Source of the DNA: Planctomycetota bacterium | GTDB lineage: Bacteria; Planctomycetota; Phycisphaerae; SM23-33 | DNA: 64,000 nucleotides | Direction: 5' to 3' | Assembly (NCBI GenBank): GCA_022705325.1 | Contig: JAKJER010000028.1 | Coordinates: 1 to 64,000, forward strand | Shown: one piece after another, positions 1 to 7,059 of the stretch | How positions within the stretch are numbered: the stretch's first letter is position 1 | Layout: each line of letters starts with the position of its first letter | The notes under the pieces: generated by a model | What the model was told of the DNA's origin: nothing | Seen by the model: the letters and a program-made list of their open reading frames with translations, nothing else | Database searches by the model: none | Made by a program: the position numbers and the translations under genes

Positions 1-3000
1 CTGACGACTACAACGGGCCCGACAGCTTCACCTTCAAGGCCAACGACGGCTCGGTGGACTCCGACCCGGCCACGGTGAGCGTCACGGTCAATCCGGTCAA
101 CGACGCCCCGACGGCCAACGCGTCGTCGCTGGCGACCAATGAGGACAGGGCCAAGGCCGGCCAGGTCAGCGGCAGCGACACCGAGAGCGACCCGCTGACC
201 TTCTCCGTTGTCACCCAGCCCACTCACGGCGGCGTGGTGATGCAGACGGACGGCTCGTTCGTCTACACGCCGGATGAGGACTACAACGGGCCCGACAGCT
301 TCACCTTCAAGGCCAACGACGGCTCGGTGGACTCCGGCCCGGCCACGGTGAGCCTGACCGTGACGGCCGTCAACGACGCCCCGGCCGCCAATGCCGAGTT
401 GCGGACGACGGACGAAGACACGACTCTCAACGGGACCGTCACCGGGTCCGACGTCGAGAACAGTCCGTTGACGTTCGCGGTCGTGACGCAGCCAAGTCAC
501 GGCAGCGTCGTGATGCAGGTGAACGGTTCTTACGGCTATACGCCCGGCGCGAACTACAACGGTCCCGACAGCTTCACCTTCAAGGCCAACGACGGCCTGG
601 CGGACTCCGACCCGGCCACGGTGGGCGTCACGGTCAACGCGGTCAACGACGCCCCGACGGCCAATGCCCAGTTGCGGACGACGGGTGAAGACACGACTCT
701 CAACGGGACCGTCACCGGGTCCGACGTCGAGAACAGTCCGTTGACGTTCGCGGTCGTGACGCAGCCAAGTCACGGCAGCGTCGTGATGCAGGTGAACGGT
801 TCTTACGGCTATACGCCCGGCGCGAACTACAACGGTCCCGACAGCTTCACCTTCAAGGCCAACGACGGTTCAGAGGACTCCGACCCGGCCACGGTGAGCG
901 TCACGGTCAATCCGGTCAACGACGCCCCGGTCGCTCATTTGGGGGTCCTGGCTGCCAGCAAGGACGTGGCGAAGGCTGGGCAGGTCAGCGGCAGCGACGT
1001 GGACGGCGACTCGTTGAGCTTCTCGGTTGTCGCCCAGCCCGCCTACGGCATGGTCGTCATGCAGGCGAACGGTTCATACGTCTACACGCCCATGACGAGC
1101 TACAGCGGACCCGACAGCTTCACCTTCCGGGCCAATGACGGCTCGGCCGACTCCGACCCGGCGACGGTGAGCATTACCGTCGTCGCCGTCAACGCCGCGC
1201 CGGTGTTGTCGCCCATTGGCGATCGGAGCGTGGACGAGGGCCAGGCGCTGAACTTTATCGTCAGCGCGAGCGACCCGGGCGACCTGCCGCCCAACGCGTT
1301 GACCCTTGGCGTCGAGCACCTGCCGGCAGGGGCGAGCTTCGACCCGGCCACCGGCGTGTTCACCTGGACGCCCGGGCAGAGCTGCCAGGGTTCCTACCGC
1401 GTGACGTTCAGCGTGGTCGACGACGGCAGCCCGCCCCTGGCGGACCAGGAGACGATCACGATCACGGTCAATCCGGTCAACGTCGCCTCGACGGCCGACG
1501 CGTCGTTCTTCTCGACGCTTGAGGACACGCCCTACGCCGACAGCGCCAGCGGAGGCGACGTGGACGGCGACCCGCTGACCTTCGCGGTGGTGGACCCGCC
1601 GGCCCACGGCAGCGTAATCATGCAGGCGGACGGGGCGTTCGTCTACACGCCGGAGGCGGACTACAACGGGCCCGACGGCTTCACCTTCAAGGCCAATGAC
1701 GGCTCGGAAGACTCCGATCCGGCGACGGTGAGCATCACCGTGGATCCGGTCAACGACGCGCCGTCCTTCGTCATCGGGGACGACTTCTGGGTCAGCCGCG
1801 ACGCCGGGGCCCAGGTGGTGACCGGCTGGATTACCGATATCTCGGCCGGGCCGGCCAACGAGGCCGGCCAGCAGGTTGCGTTCACGGTGACCGTGAGCGA
1901 TCCGTCGTTCTTCGCCGTCCAGCCGGCCCTCGACGCCGACGGGACGCTGTCGTACACGCCGGCGGACACGGTCGCCGGCTGGGTGACGCTGACGGTGACG
2001 GCCCGCGACGACGGCGGGACGGCCGACGGCGGGCAGGACGCCTCGCCGGCCCAGCAGGCGAGGATCCTGATCGCCCGTCCGCTGGCGCTGGACCGGTACG
2101 GGCGGGCGAGCTTCAACGACGCCGACGGCAGCCGGGTGAGCGTGATCCTGGTCGGCACGGGCGCCGGCGTGGTGTACTTCGCCTCCAACGACGACGCCGA
2201 CATCGAGCGGATCGTCCTGGCGGGGACCACCCAGCGATCCATGCTGCTGGTCAGCGGCCGCACGAGCATGAACGGCCTGGACTGCCCCGACCCGCTGGGG
2301 CGGGTCGTCGCCCAGACGACCAACCTCTCGGGAACGGTCACGATCGGACCGGCCACCAGCGCGACGGCCACGACGATGCTGCTGTTCGCCAACGTCGCCG
2401 ACGCCAACATCCAGTCGGCCATGCCGATCTCCACGTTCCTGGCCTCGTCCTGGCTGGACAGCGACGCTGCGCCGGACACCCTGACCGCCCCCTGGGCGGG
2501 CACGATCATGTGCCGCGGCGACTTCGCCGCCGACGTGAACCTCACCGGCGCGGACGCGCGCGGCAACAGCGTGAACGTGTTCTACGCGATGGGCGACGTG
2601 GTTGGATCGGTGCTCAACCTGGCGGCCGCGGCGGGCGTGATCTACGCCCGCTCGTGGACGGGCGGGTCGATCCAGGCGCTGTACGTCGGCTCGTTGCTGA
2701 CCACCCGCGGGGCGTTCGGCGCCGACGTGAACCTGACGGGCGCCAACGCGGCCGGCAACTCGCTGAACCTGCTGTCGTCGGCGGGGACGGTGAGTTCGGC
2801 CTCGATCGTGCTGGCCGGCGGGGCGGGGTCGATCATCGCCCCGGCGTGGGCCGTGGGGCAGTTCACCGCGCGGAACGTGAACATGTTCATGAGCCGCGGC
2901 GACTTCACGGGCAACGTGACGCTGACCGGCCAGAACCGCGCGGGCAGTTCGCTGAACGTGCTGTACGTGATGGGCGAGATGAACGCCGGCCTGGTTCGCA

Positions 3001-3410
3001 CTCGCGGGGGAATCGGGACGGCGATGATCGGCTCGATGCGAGACAGCGGCGTGTACGCGTGCGTGCTGGACGGCGTAGCCGGGATGCCCGGCGCGGGCGT
3101 GACGGCGGCGGAGTACTTCGCCGCACCGCTGGCGGGGATGCAGACGCCGGCGATCCGGATGCTGATGATCTCTCGGGCGGCTGGGGTGTTCGCGAACTCG
3201 GTGGTGGCGGGTCCGTCGATGGGGACGGTGATCCTCCGCGGGGTGGCCACAGCCAACGGCGACGCGGCGTTCGGGCTGGTGGCGGACACGGGGATCACGA
3301 TGCTGACGCGGTATCGCGACGGTGCGGCGCCGAGCACCGCCCGCAACGTGGTCGCCGCCCTGACAAACACCCCGCCGGCCGAGGACGACTTCACCGTCCA
3401 AATCCTCTGA
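1..3410 (+). CDS. Giant Ig/cadherin-like tandem-repeat surface protein (5' end missing)
   Basis: The reading frame is already open at the left edge (codons in phase from base 3), so the N-terminus lies outside the window. The visible ~1135 residues fall in two parts. The first ~600 residues are tandem ~91-residue beta-sandwich modules of the Ig-like/cadherin-like (VCBS, Big_9) type, each with signatures such as GPDSFTFKANDG, DSDPATVS and VNDAP; one module near bases 1200-1480 is of a putative-Ig type (SPIGDRSVDEGQ). The last ~450 residues change character and carry three diverged copies of an RG-F-x-x-V-x-L-T-G-x-N element about 63 residues apart, probably a beta-helix-like tail. No C-terminal membrane anchor or sorting motif is evident. 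Such proteins are usually secreted adhesins or matrix proteins; Asp-rich loops suggest calcium binding. The function is inferred from architecture only. Confidence 0.85.
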   Translation, partial: DDYNGPDSFTFKANDGSVDSDPATVSVTVNPVNDAPTANASSLATNEDRAKAGQVSGSDTESDPLTFSVVTQPTHGGVVMQTDGSFVYTPDEDYNGPDSFTFKANDGSVDSGPATVSLTVTAVNDAPAANAELRTTDEDTTLNGTVTGSDVENSPLTFAVVTQPSHGSVVMQVNGSYGYTPGANYNGPDSFTFKANDGLADSDPATVGVTVNAVNDAPTANAQLRTTGEDTTLNGTVTGSDVENSPLTFAVVTQPSHGSVVMQVNGSYGYTPGANYNGPDSFTFKANDGSEDSDPATVSVTVNPVNDAPVAHLGVLAASKDVAKAGQVSGSDVDGDSLSFSVVAQPAYGMVVMQANGSYVYTPMTSYSGPDSFTFRANDGSADSDPATVSITVVAVNAAPVLSPIGDRSVDEGQALNFIVSASDPGDLPPNALTLGVEHLPAGASFDPATGVFTWTPGQSCQGSYRVTFSVVDDGSPPLADQETITITVNPVNVASTADASFFSTLEDTPYADSASGGDVDGDPLTFAVVDPPAHGSVIMQADGAFVYTPEADYNGPDGFTFKANDGSEDSDPATVSITVDPVNDAPSFVIGDDFWVSRDAGAQVVTGWITDISAGPANEAGQQVAFTVTVSDPSFFAVQPALDADGTLSYTPADTVAGWVTLTVTARDDGGTADGGQDASPAQQARILIARPLALDRYGRASFNDADGSRVSVILVGTGAGVVYFASNDDADIERIVLAGTTQRSMLLVSGRTSMNGLDCPDPLGRVVAQTTNLSGTVTIGPATSATATTMLLFANVADANIQSAMPISTFLASSWLDSDAAPDTLTAPWAGTIMCRGDFAADVNLTGADARGNSVNVFYAMGDVVGSVLNLAAAAGVIYARSWTGGSIQALYVGSLLTTRGAFGADVNLTGANAAGNSLNLLSSAGTVSSASIVLAGGAGSIIAPAWAVGQFTARNVNMFMSRGDFTGNVTLTGQNRAGSSLNVLYVMGEMNAGLVRTRGGIGTAMIGSMRDSGVYACVLDGVAGMPGAGVTAAEYFAAPLAGMQTPAIRMLMISRAAGVFANSVVAGPSMGTVILRGVATANGDAAFGLVADTGITMLTRYRDGAAPSTARNVVAALTNTPPAEDDFTVQIL
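414..868 (+). repeat. Near-identical tandem duplication of an Ig-like module
   Basis: Bases 414-595 and 687-868 are identical over 182 bp at an offset of 273 bp (91 codons). The flanking modules are much more diverged at the DNA level, so this pair reflects a recent duplication or gene conversion inside the repeat protein. The unit is an exact multiple of three and keeps frame. Confidence 0.9.
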
Positions 3411-3604
3411 CCCGCCCACCAGCCGGCAAGAACGGCCCCGACTGCCCGTTGCCGCCGAAGGGCCGGCGCGATATAGTCCACCTGCCAGGCGCCAAGCCGG
3501 CGGCCCCGTTCGACGACCAGACAACCAGGCGACCAGGAAACCCCCAACGCCGTCGAACGCCCCGCCGGCCCGCCATCCAACCGGCCCCACGACCGGAACC
3601 GTTC

Positions 3605-3678
3605 GCGCCCGTAGCTCAGTAGGATAGAGCGGCGGTTTCCTAAACCGCAGGTCACAGGTTCGAGTCCTGTCGGGCGTA
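3605..3678 (+). tRNA. tRNA-Arg (anticodon CCU)
   Basis: A full cloverleaf can be drawn: 7-bp acceptor stem GCGCCCG/CGGGCGT with a terminal G-U pair, D stem GCTC/GAGC, anticodon stem GCGGT/ACCGC with loop TTCCTAA (anticodon CCT, reading AGG codons), T stem ACAGG/CCTGT with loop TTCGAGT, discriminator A. CCA is not encoded. A terminator follows at once, and an integrase remnant on the opposite strand runs into the tRNA, so the gene is a likely integration site. Confidence 0.95.
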
Positions 3679-4150
3679 TTTGCGAAGACCCCTGGAAACG
3701 TTGGGTTTCCCCAATGTTTTCGGGGGTTTTTGCGTTCTGGCCGGAATCGGCTCCGGGTGCGGCTTGGTGCGTCGAAGTGCGAGAAAACGAGCCCTGTCGC
3801 GCCAAGAAACGCGCCGAGTTTTTCGGCGGCTTCGCCGGTCCGTCGTCGTCGTCCGGCTTGCCGTCCGTTCCCGTTGCTCGGGCCGATTGCTTCGCGGGCG
3901 CCACGCCGAGGTCGGGCAGGGCGGCCACGGCGTCGGTCTCCTGGCCGCGGAAGACGTGGGTGTAGCGGCTCATCGTCAGGTTGATGTCGCTGTGTCGCAT
4001 GACGGCCTGGGCGACCTTCGGGTGAACGCCGGCGGCGGCGAGCCGACTTCCGGTTGTGTGGCGCGAGCTGTGGATGTCGCCGTCGTGGCTGAATCGCCGG
4101 ACCTGAACGGCATCGCTCCGACCAGCGTGTACGTCGACAATCTCGGGCAC
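3679..4150 (-). pseudogene. Tyrosine recombinase (phage integrase) C-terminal remnant
   Basis: Translated on the minus strand, the region contains the C-terminal catalytic block of a tyrosine integrase: SSRHTTGSRLAAAGVHPKVA and MRHSDINLTMSRYTHVF. These match the H-x-x-R box, the following H/W box (RHSD) and the catalytic tyrosine (SRYTH) of the family. Only about 60 residues of the domain are present. Upstream there is no N-terminal SAM-like domain and no first catalytic Arg; the sequence above about base 4150 no longer resembles an integrase. Downstream the frame stays open through the terminator and the antisense of the tRNA-Arg gene, the usual picture when an integrase gene abuts its tRNA attachment site. 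Almost certainly non-functional. Confidence 0.75.
3688..3731 (+). terminator. Intrinsic terminator of tRNA-Arg
   Basis: An outer stem ACCCCTGGAAAC pairs (with G-U pairs) with GTTTTCGGGGGT, enclosing an inner TTGGG/CCCAA hairpin, and is followed by a T5 tract. It starts 10 nt after the tRNA, as expected for a rho-independent terminator. Confidence 0.7.
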
Positions 4151-4385
4151 AATGCGGCCAAGTTTGCGGTAGCCGATCTGAAACGGGAGCCCGGCGAGGC
4201 GACCTTGACCCTGAGCGGAGGTTTCGAGGGCGGGGGCGGCTTCAGCGCAAGCGACAGGGTGACTGTGAAGTAGTCCGGCGGCGGCCAGGCGGTGCTGAGC
4301 GACGCGGAGAAGGCTGGATTGCCCAGTCTTCGAGAAGAGGAGAGGCCGGCCCGGGCCTTGGCAATGGGCCTTTGCCTTCCGCGCG

Positions 4386-5225
4386 TCAGATGCGGATCTC
4401 CATTCCGCCGCGGACGGCGAAGCAATCCAGCGCGTCTTCCTGTCGCGCTTCGGCCGTCACACACGTCTGCTCGATGGCGTCGATCTGAGCATCGGTTCGG
4501 TCCTGGTTGTGATGGAACAGCCCGAGTCGCTTGACTCGGGCCTTCGCGGCCAGGTCCACGGCGTCGGCGAAGGTGGAATGCCCCCACGTCCGGAAGCGCT
4601 CATACTCGTCGGGCGCGTACTCCGCATCGTGGATCAGCAGGTCCGCGGCAGCGCAGGCCTGGACATAATCATCGAACGTTCCTCCACCGGTATGCTGGAA
4701 CCGCAGTTCGTTGTCGGTCAGAAAGACGAATGTCCGGCCGTCCTCCGAGAAGCTGTACCCCAGGCCTCGGTTGGGATGGCTGATGGGGATTGGTGATACC
4801 GTGACGCTGCCAACCCTGAACGATTCTCGGCACTGTTCCCGGAACGACAGCCGTGCCTGCACCTTGTCCAGGGGCACGGGGAAGTTCGGCGGCTGCATGC
4901 AATGGGAGATCATCTCGCGAACGGAGTCCTGGGCGCACGGGCAGCCCATGATCTTCAGGTGGCAGTCCTCGCGGTAGAGAGGCCGGAAGAACGGGAAGCC
5001 CAGGAGATGATCCCAGTGGGCGTGGGTGAAGAGCAGACACATCTCGCTGCGCCCCTCTTCGAGCAAGCGAGCACCAAGCCTGCGGATGCCGGAGCCGGCA
5101 TCGATGATCAGGGTCTGGTCGTCCGCCGTCCGCAGTTCGATACAGGTCGTGTCGCCGCCGTATTTCAGGTACTCCGGGCCCGAAACGGGGATCGAGCCTC
5201 GGGAGCCCCAGCATCGGATCAACAT
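4386..5225 (-). CDS. MBL-fold metallo-hydrolase
   Basis: 279-residue protein of the metallo-beta-lactamase superfamily. The dinuclear zinc motif HAHWDH is at residues 68-73; an Asp in LTDNE and histidines in the C-terminal part (LLIHDAEY, WGHST, FHHNQD) supply further metal ligands, similar to the RNase Z/PhnP-like branch. The N-terminus (WGSRGS-PVSG, YGGDTTC) is typical of a subfamily often found near signalling genes as a stand-alone phosphodiesterase-like hydrolase. The substrate cannot be told. The gene lies between the integrase remnant and the displaced tRNA fragment at 5404-5435, so it may be cargo of an old integrated element. No signal peptide is seen; cytoplasmic. Confidence 0.85.
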   Translation of the reverse strand: MLIRCWGSRGSIPVSGPEYLKYGGDTTCIELRTADDQTLIIDAGSGIRRLGARLLEEGRSEMCLLFTHAHWDHLLGFPFFRPLYREDCHLKIMGCPCAQDSVREMISHCMQPPNFPVPLDKVQARLSFREQCRESFRVGSVTVSPIPISHPNRGLGYSFSEDGRTFVFLTDNELRFQHTGGGTFDDYVQACAAADLLIHDAEYAPDEYERFRTWGHSTFADAVDLAAKARVKRLGLFHHNQDRTDAQIDAIEQTCVTAEARQEDALDCFAVRGGMEIRI

Positions 5226-5403
5226 GGTCGGCTCTCCGCTTGGGGACTGGCCACGGGCTGCGACCGTCGCACCCGCGGCGCCATGATTCTACACGGACTC
5301 ATGGCCTGGTTGAAGAAGTCCCTGACGGCGGCGTTAGAGAACGGCCTTCGCCCTGCAATCGGCCGTCGATGCAAGGCGTTGGGGTGTGTAGAATCGATAC
5401 CGA

Positions 5404-5435
5404 CCCGCGGGTCACAGGTCCAAATCCTGTCCGGC
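5404..5435 (+). repeat. Displaced tRNA-Arg 3'-end copy (candidate attachment site)
   Basis: Bases 5404-5435 match bases 3645-3676 of the tRNA-Arg gene at 27 of 32 positions without gaps, in the same orientation. They cover the end of the anticodon arm, the variable loop, the T arm and part of the acceptor strand. The upstream part of a tRNA is missing, so this is not a gene. A direct repeat of a tRNA 3' end on the far side of an integrase remnant is the signature of tRNA-targeted integration. Confidence 0.55.
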
Positions 5436-5491
5436 GCGGCGAATCAGGCGGCTGTGTTCGCCAGGGCATCCAGGAGTCGAGGTGAACTCGG

Positions 5492-6997
5492 ATGGTTCCC
5501 ACCCGTAATAGGCCCCAGTTCCAGGTGAGCGAAGGGGTCGCCACCGGCAGATCTGCCTGCGGCGGACGCCGAGGCAGCCGGGCGGGGCGGCGCTCGGCGA
5601 CGCTGGTCGCCATGACCGTGTTGCTGGGGTCGGCGTCGGCGTGGGGCTATCTGGACATGCCGATGGTGAAACTGACGATTCCCCGGCTGATGCTGGAGTT
5701 CAAGAACGTCGCGGTATGCAAGGTGGAATTCTTCGAGGCGGGCAAGGGGGCGGCCAAATTCCGCGTGGCCGAGCGGCTGCAAGGCCAGTCGCCTGACGAG
5801 ATGCGTTACGCCATGGCCCCGTACGGCAAGCTGGCGCCGCAGTTCGCTTCGGTCAAGGCGGGCGACGCAGCCGTGGTGTTCAGCGACGATCCTTACGGGC
5901 GGGCTGTCGTCTTCCTGGCGGGCACGTTCTTTGTGGCCAACTGGGACAAGGCCGGCGGGTGGTGGCGTCTGGCCGGCGTGTCGGGCGATCACTACGAGAT
6001 GCGATGCGCGTTCGTGGGCTCGGCGGAGGAGTTGGCCGACGCGTGCAGCCGGCTGCTGCTGGGGCAGGAGGTGGTCGTGCGGTGCCTCCGCGAGCCGAAG
6101 AACCCCGCGACGCAGCGAGTGCGTTACGATCTCCGGCAGCCGCACGCCAAGGTGGTGGTGGAGTCGGCGAGCCAGGCGACAAGCGGAGCGGAAGCGGCCA
6201 CCCCGCCGGCAGACCCGGTGACGGGGATGGCCGACTCGCAGCCGGCTGTGCGAATCCTGGCGGCCCGGGCGTTGGGGGAGCGAGGCGCCCAGGCCGTGGG
6301 GCTCCTGAGGCAGGTGCTGAAGGGCGATAAAGACCCGCTGGTCCGCCGGGCGTGCGCGGCGGCGCTGGCGCGGATCGGCCCGCCGGCCATCGAAGCGGTG
6401 GGCGACCTGGTGGCGAGTTTCCGCGGCGGGGGGTACGGCGAGACCGAGGACATGCCCAGCGCGGAGGCGGCGCTGGCTGTGGCAAGGATCGACCCTGCCG
6501 GCAAGGCGTGGCTGCCGATCGTGGAAGCCGGCCTGGGGCACAAGAGCGCCGACCAGCGCACCAAGGCGGCGCGGATCGTGACGCTGCTGCGGGAGGCGGG
6601 CCGGCCCGCGCTGTCGCTGATGATCCAGGCAACGGGCGATCCGTCGCCTTCGGTTCGTTACGAGGCGGCCACGGCGATCGGGCTGGCGCACACCGACGCG
6701 GCCGTGGTCGTGCCCGTGCTGCTGAAGACGGCCCTGAAGGACGAGAACAATCACGTGCGGTACGCCTCCCAGGTTGCCTTGGGGCGCGTGGGCGGGCCGG
6801 CCATCGCGGCCCTGGCCCAGGCGATGCTGACCGAGAAGGACGTCGAGGTCCGCCGCCGGGCGGTGGACATCATCAACTGGTTCGGTCAGCCGCGGGAGGC
6901 GGCTGAGGCCCTGAAGCAGGTGTCGGCCGACGCGAACGAGGACGCGGAAATTCGCAAGATCGCGGCCAAGGCGCTCAAGCGGATCGAGCAACACTAA
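5492..6997 (+). CDS. Exported HEAT-repeat protein
   Basis: 501 residues. An AGGTGA ribosome-binding site lies just before this ATG. The first ~40 residues are basic and lead into a hydrophobic stretch (TLVAMTVLLGSASAWG), a likely signal peptide or anchor. Residues ~50-210 form a globular domain that I do not recognise, rich in valine and short beta-strand patterns. From ~235 to the end there are HEAT/PBS-lyase-like repeats (for example RILAARALGERGAQAVGLLR, VRRACAAALARIG, VRYEAATAIG, VRYASQVALGRVG), which form an alpha-solenoid for protein binding. This layout is common among large planctomycetal exported proteins. The partner is unknown. It is a single gene, convergent with the transglutaminase operon. 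Confidence 0.8.
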   Translation: MVPTRNRPQFQVSEGVATGRSACGGRRGSRAGRRSATLVAMTVLLGSASAWGYLDMPMVKLTIPRLMLEFKNVAVCKVEFFEAGKGAAKFRVAERLQGQSPDEMRYAMAPYGKLAPQFASVKAGDAAVVFSDDPYGRAVVFLAGTFFVANWDKAGGWWRLAGVSGDHYEMRCAFVGSAEELADACSRLLLGQEVVVRCLREPKNPATQRVRYDLRQPHAKVVVESASQATSGAEAATPPADPVTGMADSQPAVRILAARALGERGAQAVGLLRQVLKGDKDPLVRRACAAALARIGPPAIEAVGDLVASFRGGGYGETEDMPSAEAALAVARIDPAGKAWLPIVEAGLGHKSADQRTKAARIVTLLREAGRPALSLMIQATGDPSPSVRYEAATAIGLAHTDAAVVVPVLLKTALKDENNHVRYASQVALGRVGGPAIAALAQAMLTEKDVEVRRRAVDIINWFGQPREAAEALKQVSADANEDAEIRKIAAKALKRIEQH

Positions 6998-7059
6998 CAC
7001 ATCCTGCTCGCCGGCGACCTTGTCGGGCGGCGGGAGCGCGTTGATCGAGCGGCTTGCGG

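Noticed and set aside
1074..3590. Long minus-strand reading frame (838 codons) antisense to the repeat protein
   Set aside because: Composition is Arg/Gly/His/Val-rich with no domain, as expected for an antisense shadow of a GC-rich gene with strong third-position bias.
2642..3604. Continuation of the integrase frame through the antisense of the tRNA
   Set aside because: Beyond the tRNA the translation is only the complement of the surface protein. The open frame is due to GC content and carries no integrase motif.
5362..5436. A complete second tRNA gene
   Set aside because: Only the T arm, variable loop and parts of the stems are present. No 5' acceptor strand, D arm or anticodon stem can be formed upstream.
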